Positions 8,646 through 16,808 of a stretch of 64,000 nucleotides of DNA are shown in pieces. This DNA is from Paenibacillus oleatilyticus. GTDB lineage: Bacteria > Bacillota > Bacilli > Paenibacillales > NBRC-103111. The notes under the pieces were generated by a model, which saw nothing but the letters and a program-made list of their open reading frames with translations, ran no database searches and was not told the DNA's origin. Location of the stretch: positions 1 to 64,000 of the forward strand of contig NZ_JAHNZO010000011.1 of assembly GCF_018998565.1 (NCBI RefSeq). Direction: 5' to 3'. Position numbers and translations under genes: made by a program. How positions within the stretch are numbered: position 1 is the stretch's first letter; each line of letters opens with the position of its first letter.

Positions 8646-9449
8646 TTGATGGACGAAACGTTGAGGATAGCCCGGGAGGTCGCCTGCGAAGCGGCCGCAG
8701 CCGCAGGAAAGCTGGCGAAGGAGCATTTTGACCGGGATAAAGAAGTGATGGCTAAAGGGAACCAAGGGGATTTGGTGACCGCGATCGATCATTTGGCCGA
8801 GAAGGAAATTTTGAATCGGCTGCGGGAGCGGTTCCCGGACCATCGGATTCGCAGCGAGGAGAGCGGCTGGTCCGGAGCGGAAAGCGATTGGCTGTGGCTG
8901 GTCGATCCGCTGGACGGGACGAACAATTACGCGATCGGGCTGCCGGCGTACGGCGTGTCGCTGACGTTGATTTACCGCGGAGAGCCGCGGCTGGGCGTTA
9001 TCTACGATTCGCATCTGGAAAATTTGTACGTCGCCGAGCAGGGAAAAGGAGCTTTGTGCAACGGGCTGCCGATTCGCGTCAAGGCGTCCGCAGCCGCCGG
9101 ACGAATGACCTTGGGCTGGATTCAGGGGCATGACGTCGGCAAGGGCGGACAGGCTACGTCGCTGAAGCACCATCTCGACGCAGGCAGCAAACGCGTCCTG
9201 TCGCTATGGGCCCCGACGCTGCTGTGGAGCATGCTCGCACGCGGCGATTTGGACGGCATCGTGCTGTACAATTCCGAAGGCGAGGACTTGTACTCCGGCC
9301 TGCTGCTGGCGAAGGAAGCGGGAGCGGCGGTCGTCGACTTCGACGGTCGGCCGTTCGAAGGCATGAACCCCGAGCCGTATATCGTCGCCTGCCCGCCGGA
9401 CCGTTTGGAAAGTCTGCTTTCCATGGTCCGGGCGGGACTCGGCGGGTAG
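8646..9449 (+). CDS. Inositol monophosphatase family protein
   Basis: This encodes 267 residues with the metal-binding signatures of the family: a DLVTAIDHLAEKEI segment, EESG (Glu ligand), WLVDPLDGTNNY (the two Asp ligands) and GEDLYSGLLLAKEAG near the C-terminus in place of the usual WDxAAG-type motif. Family members remove phosphate from inositol phosphate, histidinol phosphate or bisphosphonucleotides, using magnesium; the substrate cannot be told here. I took the TTG at 8646, with GGGAGG nine bases upstream; an ATG at 8649 is equally in frame. It follows the kinase gene closely and ends at a good terminator. Confidence 0.8.
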   Translation: MMDETLRIAREVACEAAAAAGKLAKEHFDRDKEVMAKGNQGDLVTAIDHLAEKEILNRLRERFPDHRIRSEESGWSGAESDWLWLVDPLDGTNNYAIGLPAYGVSLTLIYRGEPRLGVIYDSHLENLYVAEQGKGALCNGLPIRVKASAAAGRMTLGWIQGHDVGKGGQATSLKHHLDAGSKRVLSLWAPTLLWSMLARGDLDGIVLYNSEGEDLYSGLLLAKEAGAAVVDFDGRPFEGMNPEPYIVACPPDRLESLLSMVRAGLGG

Positions 9450-9492
9450 AAGCAGATTTTCGGCTTCTACAGGCGAGCAATTTAAAATGTTG

Positions 9493-9537
9493 AGGACGCA
9501 GCCCAAACGAAAGTGTTGGGGAGCGTCCTTATTTTTT
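9493..9537 (+). terminator. Terminator after the inositol-monophosphatase-like gene
   Basis: AGGACGC (9493-9499) pairs with GCGTCCT (9523-9529). A second inner stem (CCCAA with TTGGG) closes a GAAA-containing loop, and TTATTTTTT follows. Confidence 0.8.
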
Positions 9538-9577
9538 GTTGACCTAACTGGCGGACTAGCTGATGCCAAACGATTTT

Positions 9578-9586
9578 TGTTATGCT
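9578..9586 (+). promoter_or_regulatory. Possible extended -10 promoter for system 2
   Basis: TGTTATGCT (9578-9586) fits an extended -10 element (TGN followed by a TATAAT-like hexamer), about 39 bases before the TTG start. There is no convincing -35 box at the right distance. Confidence 0.35.
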
Positions 9587-9624
9587 GGATATAGATAATT
9601 CGACTGGGAAAGCAGGGACTGCAT

Positions 9625-10299
9625 TTGAAAAAGGTATTGATCATAGACGATGAAGCTGATCTTCGAAAACTGCTGACAGATTACTTTGAAATCAACGAGT
9701 ATTCCGTAATGACGGCTAAAGACGGGAAAGAGGCCTTGCGGCAAATTGAAAATCAACCGGACATCGTCTTGTTGGATATCAATATGCCTGAGCTTGATGG
9801 TCTTGAAGTATGCAAGAAAGTCCGGCACTTTGTGTCCTGCCCTATTTTATTTCTAACGTCCCGAGTTGAGAATGCGGACAAAATATTAGGGTTTCAGGCC
9901 GGAGGAGATGATTATATTCTGAAGCCGTTCAGTATTCTGGAATTGGGGGCCAGGGTAGAGGCGCATTTACGCAGGGAAATGAGAAATCAAAATAAAACGT
10001 CGATAAAGTTTAATGACGATTTGGTCATTGATTATTCGGCTCGTGCGCTTTTCTTTCGTGACGTACAAATTCCGTTGGCCAAAAAAGAGTTCGATATTGT
10101 AGAACTGCTGTCCACACATCCCGCAATGGTATTTGATAAAGAGCGTATTTATGAAAAAGTGTGGGGTTTCGACGATGAAGGAGACAGCGCCGTGGTCGCG
10201 GAACATATCAGGCGAATTCGTTTCAAACTGAAAGAGCATGGTTGCGAAAACATGATAGAAACCGTCTGGGGAGTAGGATACAAATGGCGAAAATCATAG
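9625..10299 (+). CDS. OmpR-family response regulator (system 2)
   Basis: This encodes 224 residues, starting at a TTG with a rather weak ribosome site. The receiver domain shows D8/D9, phospho-acceptor D51 in VLLDINMP and K100 in ILKPF. The C-terminal winged helix ends with VWGVGYKW, as in OmpR/PhoB-type regulators. The sequence is lower in GC than system 1. Its 3' end overlaps the kinase gene by 16 bases. The downstream neighbour is a membrane-anchored beta-lactamase-like protein, so the system may answer to a cell-wall-active compound; that is inference from context only. Confidence 0.87.
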   Translation: MKKVLIIDDEADLRKLLTDYFEINEYSVMTAKDGKEALRQIENQPDIVLLDINMPELDGLEVCKKVRHFVSCPILFLTSRVENADKILGFQAGGDDYILKPFSILELGARVEAHLRREMRNQNKTSIKFNDDLVIDYSARALFFRDVQIPLAKKEFDIVELLSTHPAMVFDKERIYEKVWGFDDEGDSAVVAEHIRRIRFKLKEHGCENMIETVWGVGYKWRKS

Positions 10300-11384
10300 G
10301 TTTGCTGCAACTGAAGCGTATGACCCTCTTGCAGTCCTTTGTCTTTTTATGCTGCCTTACGCTGCTTATCGTTCTGGTCGTCATCATACTGGAGTTTGAA
10401 TGGGCGGAAAACATACAGCTGCGCTTTGCCGGCCATTCTTCCATAATCGATTGGGTGCTGCCTTCACTCGTTGCGGCGGTGCTGTTAACCGTTGCTGTCG
10501 CTATCGTTCTGATGGCTAGCATTTTTTATAAATGTAAACTGAAACAGCCGCTTGAAATACTGATGAAAGCATCGGAGAAAATTTCGGCGAACGATTTGGG
10601 GGTTCAAATTTCTTATGACAGTAAGGATGAGATGGGTGAGCTATGCCAAGTGTTTGAAAAAATGCGCGGCCAATTGGAAAAAAATTATAAAGCTCTTTGG
10701 CGGTCGGCCGAGGAACGCAAAAAGCTCAATGCGATTTTCGCTCATGATCTGAGGACACCTCTGTCTGTTCTAAAAGGATACTCCGAATTTCTGACTATCT
10801 ATCTGCCTCAAAATAATGTATCCGAGGAAAAATTGCTGGATACGATTCAGACCATGAGAGTCCATATTGTGCGTCTTGAAAGCTATACGGAGGCCATGAA
10901 TTCGATTCAGAAGCTGGAGGATATACCGATACAGAGCCGAACGATAGAAATAGAGCGTCTGACTTCGTTGTTGAATGACAGCGCCCGACAAATCTTCGGA
11001 CAGCGCGGCAAAACTTTCAGCTCGTCCGTTACCGCGGATGCGAAACAAATAGCTGTCGATATTCATTTCGTGCTGCAGGTTTTTGAGAATCTGACAGCGA
11101 ATGGGGCGCGATATGCTTCCAGCCATGTGAATATTCATTATAGCGTTAGCCAGGGCTTTTTCTTCATAACGGTCGCGGATGACGGCGCCGGTTTTTCTGA
11201 CGAAGCGCTTCAGAAGGCCATGCTTCCCTTTTATCGCGGAGAGGTGTGGGATGAGAATGAGCATCATGGCCTGGGACTTTATATTTGCAAAGTATTATGC
11301 GAAAAGCATGAAGGAAGTCTGTATGTAGAAAACCGCCCCAATGGCGGCGGGAACGTGACAGCAAGTTTTGCAGTTGATAAATAG
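10284..11384 (+). CDS. Sensor histidine kinase (system 2)
   Basis: This encodes 366 residues from the ATG at 10284, chosen because GGAGTAGGA lies in front; an earlier start at 10242 would overlap the regulator gene by 58 bases. There are two membrane spans (about residues 14-37 and 55-80) with only a short loop outside, so it is an intramembrane-sensing type rather than one with a large receptor domain. A HAMP-like linker follows. His154 lies in AIFAHDLRTPLSVLKGYSEF, and the ATPase domain shows FENLTANGARYA, DDGAGFSDE and GLGLYICK. Short-loop kinases often answer to membrane or envelope stress. Confidence 0.87.
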   Translation: MAKIIGLLQLKRMTLLQSFVFLCCLTLLIVLVVIILEFEWAENIQLRFAGHSSIIDWVLPSLVAAVLLTVAVAIVLMASIFYKCKLKQPLEILMKASEKISANDLGVQISYDSKDEMGELCQVFEKMRGQLEKNYKALWRSAEERKKLNAIFAHDLRTPLSVLKGYSEFLTIYLPQNNVSEEKLLDTIQTMRVHIVRLESYTEAMNSIQKLEDIPIQSRTIEIERLTSLLNDSARQIFGQRGKTFSSSVTADAKQIAVDIHFVLQVFENLTANGARYASSHVNIHYSVSQGFFFITVADDGAGFSDEALQKAMLPFYRGEVWDENEHHGLGLYICKVLCEKHEGSLYVENRPNGGGNVTASFAVDK

Positions 11385-11407
11385 TTGAAAATTATGAATT
11401 AGTGTCT

Positions 11408-11428
11408 CCTTATCATGTGATAAGGGAG
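11408..11428 (+). promoter_or_regulatory. Palindrome containing the ribosome site of the beta-lactamase-like gene
   Basis: CCTTATCA (11408-11415) and TGATAAGG (11418-11425) form an 18-bp palindrome. The right arm contains most of the AAGGGAG ribosome site for the ATG at 11436. In RNA this could fold and hide the ribosome site; as DNA it could be an operator. Confidence 0.5.
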
Positions 11429-11435
11429 TGCTTCT

Positions 11436-12917
11436 ATGACATCTGCCACAAAGAAATTCGTTTTATGCTTGAGCTGCGTACTGCTGATGCTGTCAATCTT
11501 GGTTAAACCTGTTTCTGCAATTGGTGTTCGAAACAAAGCCGAAATATTAAAGGAAATCGATGATTATGTCAAAACAAACATGGAAGTCAACAATATTAAA
11601 GCTGCGGCTCTTGCGATAGCCAATAACGAGGAGGTGTTCTATGCGCAAGGTTACGGTACATTTTCGGATGGTCGCGGTATCACCGGCAGTACCCCTTTTC
11701 CCATTGCTTCATTAAGCAAATCTTTTACGGCCCTAGCCGTCCTGCAGTTGGTGGAAAATGGACGGATCGATCTTGACACGCCATATGCATCATACTTTCC
11801 GGATCTCACGCCTAAGGATGAACGTGTTCGCGCTATTACGGTCCGGAATTTGTTGAACCAGACAACCGGTCTTAATGACAAAGCGAATCCCGACATGACA
11901 CGTTCCCCTCAATATCAATCGTTGCAAGAGATCAACCCATCGTTGAGCGCGGTGAAGCTTGTTCATGATCCCGGAACGACCTTTAACTATCACAATCCGA
12001 ATTACCAATATTTAGCTTTACTTGTGGAGAAAGTAAGCGGCCAGAGCTTCTCCGACTATATGGAAAAAAATATATTCGAGCGTCTGGAAATGAATCGTAC
12101 CTTCAGCGTCAGTACCACACGGCAAATCAATGAGAACCCTGCTATTCCGCAGGGGCATTATCTATTCTTTGGCCATCCTGTAAGCCAAGCCGAACCGCCA
12201 TGGTTTATTGATGGTCCGGCCGGTATCGTTTCAACTGCAGAAGATATGGCCAAATGGATGCTTGCTCAATCTAACGGGCGCCTTCTTTCCCCTAAGCTGA
12301 TGGAGGAGTATCATACACCCGGCCAGAGCAGCCCGTATGGAATGGGGTGGATTGCAGACAAGGAAGAGCATGTAGGCCGGACCATTTCTCATAGCGGAAT
12401 TTTCTGGACGTATAAGGCGGAAGAAACGATATATTTGGATCAGCAGCTCGGCATCACGATGATGTTTAACTCCGGTTTAACTACATTTGTAGATTATCGG
12501 GCTTTTATCGACGGGATTGCAAGGATCATCAGGGGCGAGAAGGCCGAAGTACCTGTCTTAAACAGCAGAAACATGGAGACGGTAATGACTCTGCTGATCA
12601 TTGCGACGGTTCTTTGGGGTATATATTCACACTTTCGGATCAAAAGGAGCAACAAGCGCTTAACCGCCGGGAAATTGATAATTTCATCCCTTGGGAGACT
12701 GCTCCCGGTCCTGATTCTCTTGCTTTTTAAACCGCTAGTTACTGTTATGGCCGCCGGGCGACTTTTCCCTTGGTTCGGGCTATGGACCACCATGCCCTCT
12801 CTAATTATCTGGCTTGTCGTCTTATCGCTTGTAAATGTAACGAATGGGGTGTATCTTGTCAGATTGTATTGTGCCAAACGAACAGATATGGGTTCGGATT
12901 TCCCTGTTACTCGATGA
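11436..12917 (+). CDS. Membrane-anchored serine beta-lactamase / PBP-like protein (class C fold)
   Basis: This encodes 493 residues. An N-terminal hydrophobic signal (about 8-28) precedes a class C beta-lactamase-type domain with all three motifs: S92-L-S-K95, Y185-H-N187 and H319-S-G321. Three membrane spans follow in the last ~120 residues. This plan matches penicillin-binding-protein-like esterases and D-aminopeptidases found in Bacillota; whether it hydrolyses beta-lactams cannot be told. It lies 51 bases after a two-component kinase gene in the same orientation, so it may be a target or part of that operon. A palindrome overlapping its ribosome site suggests extra control. Confidence 0.82.
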   Translation: MTSATKKFVLCLSCVLLMLSILVKPVSAIGVRNKAEILKEIDDYVKTNMEVNNIKAAALAIANNEEVFYAQGYGTFSDGRGITGSTPFPIASLSKSFTALAVLQLVENGRIDLDTPYASYFPDLTPKDERVRAITVRNLLNQTTGLNDKANPDMTRSPQYQSLQEINPSLSAVKLVHDPGTTFNYHNPNYQYLALLVEKVSGQSFSDYMEKNIFERLEMNRTFSVSTTRQINENPAIPQGHYLFFGHPVSQAEPPWFIDGPAGIVSTAEDMAKWMLAQSNGRLLSPKLMEEYHTPGQSSPYGMGWIADKEEHVGRTISHSGIFWTYKAEETIYLDQQLGITMMFNSGLTTFVDYRAFIDGIARIIRGEKAEVPVLNSRNMETVMTLLIIATVLWGIYSHFRIKRSNKRLTAGKLIISSLGRLLPVLILLLFKPLVTVMAAGRLFPWFGLWTTMPSLIIWLVVLSLVNVTNGVYLVRLYCAKRTDMGSDFPVTR

Positions 12918-12998
12918 AGACCGGATCGTCGCCTGCGCTTATCCGTTCGCTTGAGCGTGTCTTGATGTAAGAGAGGAAACGGGAGGAGGAGAAACAAA

Positions 12999-13487
12999 GT
13001 GACTTACCCAATTCGGGTTCGCGCCTGCGCGCTGATCCTCCGGGACGACAGCGTGCTGCTGATCGAATTTACGGATGCAAACGGGATTCATTACAATCTG
13101 CCGGCCGGAGGCGTCGAAGCCGGGGAATCGGTCATCGAAGCGGTGATCCGGGAAGCGCGGGAGGAAGCGGCCGCAGACGTCGAGGTCGGACCGCTGGCCT
13201 TCGTATACGAATACGCCCCGCATCGGAGCGATCACGTGTATGGCGCCACGCACAGCATCCACCTTATATTCGATTGCAAGCTGAAGGAAGGGGCCGTGCC
13301 CGCCATGCCCGCGAGCCCCGATCCGAACCAAACGGGCGTGCGGTGGGTTTCGCTTTCCAAGCTGGATAGCATCGTGCTTTACCCGAACCTGAGAAAGCAG
13401 ATTGCCGATTATGCCACAAGGCGTGCCGGCACGCCGGTATTCTTCGAGGAGCATCAGCTCGACAAGTACCCGCTTCCTTCTTCCTAA
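12999..13487 (+). CDS. Nudix hydrolase
   Basis: This encodes 162 residues from a GTG with an excellent GGGAGGAGGAG ribosome site. The Nudix box is visible as GGVEAGESVIEAVIREAREE, with the glutamates that bind metal; the usual Gly after the EE pair is Ala. Nudix enzymes cleave nucleoside diphosphates linked to another moiety, and the substrate cannot be predicted from the box. The gene ends at a bidirectional terminator shared with the convergent PIN gene. Confidence 0.85.
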   Translation: MTYPIRVRACALILRDDSVLLIEFTDANGIHYNLPAGGVEAGESVIEAVIREAREEAAADVEVGPLAFVYEYAPHRSDHVYGATHSIHLIFDCKLKEGAVPAMPASPDPNQTGVRWVSLSKLDSIVLYPNLRKQIADYATRRAGTPVFFEEHQLDKYPLPSS

Positions 13488-13494
13488 AAATAGC

Positions 13495-13548
13495 AAAACC
13501 TGACGGTACCTAGGCTCAAACCGGGCCGGCCGTCAGGTTTTCTTTTTC
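13495..13548. terminator. Bidirectional terminator between Nudix and PIN genes
   Basis: AAAACCTGACGG (13495-13506) pairs perfectly with CCGTCAGGTTTT (13530-13541). T-rich sequence on both sides lets it serve both convergent genes. Confidence 0.85.
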
Positions 13549-13557
13549 CCCGCTTTG

Positions 13558-14025
13558 CTACAAAATGCTTGGCAGCACCTTGATTTCCCGATCCAGCTTG
13601 GGCAGGAACGAATAATTCGGATTAAAGGTGAAAATTCGTTTCATCTGGCAGGACAGCATCACGACGGCCGTCATCGCTTCAGTAAGTGAGAAGCGGTAGT
13701 TCGGAAAATCGATAATGAGCCGCTTCGATTCCCGCTCCAGTTCCGGCGTTCCCGGCACAATCGTCAGCACGCCCTGCTGGACCGCTTTTTCCATCGTGTT
13801 CAAGAAAAATTGCGCATCCGAATAATCAAAATGATTACGCAGCCATTGGTGCGTTTCGAAGATGACATAGTTCGTCGTAGCCAAATGCCGGTCCATATCG
13901 TCCAGGTCGAAGAACAGCGACCGGGCCTTCAAATAATACGGGTCCTCCGGATTCATAAACGCCATCAGGGCGGACTGCTCCAGAAAGACCGCCTGCTGCA
14001 AGGCTGCGGAATCATGCACGATCAT
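13558..14025 (-). CDS. PIN-domain-like protein with altered acidic residues
   Basis: This encodes 155 residues with the outline of a PIN (VapC-type) ribonuclease: an early FLEQSALMAFMNPED block, NYVIFETHQWL, a SLTEAMTAVVML helix and a final IFTFNPNYSFL. In active PIN domains the first and last blocks carry Asp (D-x-S-A, TFD); here these positions are Glu and Asn, so metal binding and RNA cleavage may be lost or changed. It overlaps the 3' end of an upstream small gene by 14 bases, as toxin genes usually do with their antitoxins. Alternatively the pair may have been recruited to regulation. Confidence 0.65.
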   Translation of the reverse strand: MIVHDSAALQQAVFLEQSALMAFMNPEDPYYLKARSLFFDLDDMDRHLATTNYVIFETHQWLRNHFDYSDAQFFLNTMEKAVQQGVLTIVPGTPELERESKRLIIDFPNYRFSLTEAMTAVVMLSCQMKRIFTFNPNYSFLPKLDREIKVLPSIL

Positions 14026-14353
14026 AGCTATGCACCTCCTCGCCCGTATACCGTTCCTTCCGCTTCGTCAAGCCGTCGAGCTGCAGCAGCGGATTTTTTT
14101 CCTTCTGCTCCATCGTCGCTTGAAATGCTATCTCGTGGGACCGCACGGCAAAATATTGGTCGATCATGTAGTGAACCACGGCGCTCACGGTCGTCTGTTC
14201 GGCTTCGGCCATTCGTCTGCACTTATCGTAAACCTCGGGCTCCAGCTCGATGGCGGCGGTCTCGACGGCTTCTCCCTCCGTCGAAATGAGCTGGGATGCG
14301 GCGGATTTCCACTTCCTCAGCTGGCTTTGCATGAAATCCTTGGAACTGCTCAC
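14012..14353 (-). CDS. Ribbon-helix-helix-like protein, partner of the PIN protein
   Basis: This encodes 113 residues from a GTG at 14353, with GGAAGGTGA in front; an ATG at 14374 lacks a ribosome site. A segment at about residues 34-70 (AIELEPEVYDKCRRMAEAEQ and the following helix ending in YMIDQYF) looks like a ribbon-helix-helix or CopG-type antitoxin domain. The flanks are basic. The overlap with the PIN gene supports an antitoxin-like role that includes repressing its own promoter. I am unsure of the fold; no family name is certain. Confidence 0.5.
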   Translation of the reverse strand: MSSSKDFMQSQLRKWKSAASQLISTEGEAVETAAIELEPEVYDKCRRMAEAEQTTVSAVVHYMIDQYFAVRSHEIAFQATMEQKEKNPLLQLDGLTKRKERYTGEEVHSYDRA

Positions 14354-14474
14354 GGGCGTCACCTTCCACAACACAATTTATACGGGCTTGAATGCGCAAG
14401 CCGACTTCCTTATACTGTTCGACAAAAATCGCTGTTTTTAGGGGATTTTCGCCTTTATCTGAGCGCGTTCATGC

Positions 14475-14517
14475 TTTGAACACAGTTATTTAACCGTTTG
14501 GTCCGATTTTGAACACA
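14475..14517 (+). repeat. Two TTTGAACACA direct repeats upstream of system 3
   Basis: TTTGAACACA occurs at 14475-14484 and again at 14508-14517, both followed by a TT-rich stretch ending in TTAA. The copies are 33 bp apart, three helical turns, which fits binding of a protein to one face of the DNA. Confidence 0.45.
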
Positions 14518-14601
14518 ATTTGCTTAAATTTTTCGTGTAACGTTAAGGAGTACGGCCCCTTTTTCGGCTAATCCCCCCGCAAAATAGGGGGGGCGGGAGA
14601 A

Positions 14602-14610
14602 TGCTATAGT
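14602..14610 (+). promoter_or_regulatory. Possible extended -10 promoter of system 3
   Basis: TGCTATAGT (14602-14610) fits an extended -10 element and lies about 30 bases before the ATG. A C6/G7 hairpin (14573-14593) directly precedes it. Confidence 0.4.
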
Positions 14611-14640
14611 ATCTTCACCCGCAAAAGGAGCATTGTCTGC

Positions 14641-15339
14641 ATGAATTCTTGGAAAGTACTGGTCGCCGACGATGACCCGAACGTCAGGGAGATCATCCGG
14701 CTTTATTTTGAAAAGCAGCACATCAGCATGATTGAGGCGCAGGACGGCGAGGAGGCGCTTGAGCTTGTCGAGAAAGAAGCGCCGGACATCGTCATTCTCG
14801 ACGTCATGATGCCGAAGATGGACGGCTTCGAAGCATGCCGCCAAATCTTGAAAAGGTTCGATATTCCCGTCATCATGCTTACGGCGAAGCGGGAAGAATT
14901 CGACCGGGTGCTGGGGCTGGAGCTCGGCGCCGACGATTACGTCACGAAGCCGTTCAGTCCGCGGGAGCTGGTAGCGCGGATCAAGGCGATCTTCCGCCGG
15001 ATGCAGCGCCGCAAATTGCCGGGAGAACCGGATGAACCGGTCGCTATTACGTTTGAGGGACTCTCGATCAACACGGAGCGCCGCGAGGTGCTGGCCGGGG
15101 AGGAGCGGATTGTTCTTCGCCCGAAGGAGTTCGATCTGCTGACGCATCTGGCCCGGTCGCCGGGGACGGTGTATACGCGGGAGCAGCTGCTGGAGCAGGT
15201 GTGGGGCTACGAGTTTATCGGGGATATCCGGACGGTCGACGTGCACGTAAAAAAATTAAGGGAGAAGCTGCTCCCGTACCGCAGCGATTGTATTCACACG
15301 GTGTGGGGCGTAGGGTATAAATTCGAGGTTCAGGAATAA
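14641..15339 (+). CDS. OmpR-family response regulator (system 3, PhoP/ResD-like)
   Basis: This encodes 232 residues. The receiver has D10-D12, phospho-acceptor D54 in VILDVMMP and K103 in VTKPFSP; the winged-helix domain occupies about 135-230 and ends VWGVGYKFE. The ATG has AAGGAG eleven bases upstream. Its last base is the first base of the kinase gene start codon. The arrangement regulator - kinase - MreB-like actin suggests control of cell-envelope or shape functions, which is inference from context. Two TTTGAACACA repeats upstream may be binding sites. Confidence 0.88.
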   Translation: MNSWKVLVADDDPNVREIIRLYFEKQHISMIEAQDGEEALELVEKEAPDIVILDVMMPKMDGFEACRQILKRFDIPVIMLTAKREEFDRVLGLELGADDYVTKPFSPRELVARIKAIFRRMQRRKLPGEPDEPVAITFEGLSINTERREVLAGEERIVLRPKEFDLLTHLARSPGTVYTREQLLEQVWGYEFIGDIRTVDVHVKKLREKLLPYRSDCIHTVWGVGYKFEVQE

Positions 15340-16808
15340 TGCTCGGCATCGGCAAAAGCATTTTCCGCCGGCTGCTGTTCGGCCATATGTTCACCATGCT
15401 GCTGGGCCTGTGCGTCGTCGGGTTTCTGCTTTCATTGCTGACCAAAGGCTACATCGTCGATTCGCAAAAGGAAGAGCTGCTGCGCAAGGCGAAGCGGGTC
15501 AATCTGGCGGTTCAAGCCGTTGCCGTGCCCGACGATCGCGTCAAGGAGCTGCTGCTGTTTTTCGACCAGACGTTCGACGCGCGCATCTGGCTGTTCGACC
15601 GGGACGGCAAAATCGCCGCCACCTCAAGCAAGGACGAGGTGAACGTCGGCAAATCCGTCGATCCTGCCGTCGTGCGTAAAGTATTGAACGGCGAAGAGGC
15701 GCTGCTGAACGAGCCGCGGTTTGAGGGGCTCAAGGAGTCGATGCTGTCCGTCGTCGTCCCGTGGGGCAAGGACAATGAGGTATACGGAGGAATCGTGCTG
15801 CACGCCTCGGTCGCGGGAATGAACGAAACGATCACGTTAATGCGCGAAACGATTCTCTGGGTCACGCTCGTGGGCGTGCTGCTGTCGGCGGCGACGGCGT
15901 CGTATTTGTCATGGTCCATCTCCCGGCCGCTGCGGCGGATCGACAAGCTGGCGCTGCGCATCGGGCATGGGGATTACGGCGAGCGGATCGAGATTTATTC
16001 GAACGACGAGATCGGAGAGCTGGCCGCCACTATCAATCAGATGGCGGACAAGCTGCAGCGTACAGACGAAGATAAGCGCAAGCAGGAGCAAATCCGTCAG
16101 GACTTCCTGGCGAACGTCTCCCACGAGCTGCGGACGCCGCTGACGGCCATGCAAGGGTTTCTGGAGGCGCTGCAGGACGATCTGATCGACGATGCGGCCA
16201 AGCCGAAATATTACGACATCATTTACAAAGAAACGCTTCATATGAACCGTTTGGTGGATGACATCGCCGATCTGATCAAGCTGGAAAACGACGAGATCGC
16301 CTTGTCCCGCAGCCCGGTGGACGTGCGGCAGTTATTTACGCACATCGCCGCCATGTTCGGGCCGGAAGCCGCGGAGCGCAACACGACGATCGAAATGCAG
16401 ACGGAAGAGGGACTGCCGGACGCGTACGCGGACCGGGACCGCTTCGAGCAAATTATGAAAAATTTAGTGAAGAATGCCGTGAAATTTACGGAAAACGGCA
16501 AAATCTTGCTGAGCGCCCGCGCGGAAAGCGAATTGCTTGTCATTCGCGTGGCGGATACCGGCATCGGCATTTCTCCCGACGATCAGGAGATGATCTGGGA
16601 GCGTTTTTTCAAGGTGGACCGCGGCCGGAGCAAGAAAAGCAGCGGTACCGGGCTCGGACTGGCTATTGTCCGGGAACTGGTCGAGCTGCACGGCGGGACG
16701 ATTACCGTCCGCAGCGAAGTCGGCCAAGGAACCGTATTCGAGTTCCGGCTGCCGGCGGCTCAGAACGCAATACACGAAGGAGGAAGACAACATGTTAAAG
16801 CGATTTGA
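15339..16808 (+). CDS. Sensor histidine kinase (system 3, PhoR-like)
   Basis: This encodes 489 residues. A first membrane span (about 12-34), a ~135-residue extracytoplasmic sensor with a WLFDRDGKIAATS stretch of PAS/Cache character, a second span (about 170-193) and a HAMP linker lead to His262 in NVSHELRTPLTAMQGFLEAL. The ATPase domain has KNLVKNAVKFT, DTGIGIS, FFKVDR and GTGLGLAI. It starts on the last base of the regulator gene and its 3' end overlaps the MreB-like gene by 17 bases, so all three are likely one translationally coupled unit. Confidence 0.9.
   Translation: MLGIGKSIFRRLLFGHMFTMLLGLCVVGFLLSLLTKGYIVDSQKEELLRKAKRVNLAVQAVAVPDDRVKELLLFFDQTFDARIWLFDRDGKIAATSSKDEVNVGKSVDPAVVRKVLNGEEALLNEPRFEGLKESMLSVVVPWGKDNEVYGGIVLHASVAGMNETITLMRETILWVTLVGVLLSAATASYLSWSISRPLRRIDKLALRIGHGDYGERIEIYSNDEIGELAATINQMADKLQRTDEDKRKQEQIRQDFLANVSHELRTPLTAMQGFLEALQDDLIDDAAKPKYYDIIYKETLHMNRLVDDIADLIKLENDEIALSRSPVDVRQLFTHIAAMFGPEAAERNTTIEMQTEEGLPDAYADRDRFEQIMKNLVKNAVKFTENGKILLSARAESELLVIRVADTGIGISPDDQEMIWERFFKVDRGRSKKSSGTGLGLAIVRELVELHGGTITVRSEVGQGTVFEFRLPAAQNAIHEGGRQHVKAI

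Noticed and set aside
14573..14593. C6/G7 hairpin upstream of system 3
   Set aside because: It has no T run on the plus side and no gene ends there, so I do not call it a terminator; noted only as promoter context.
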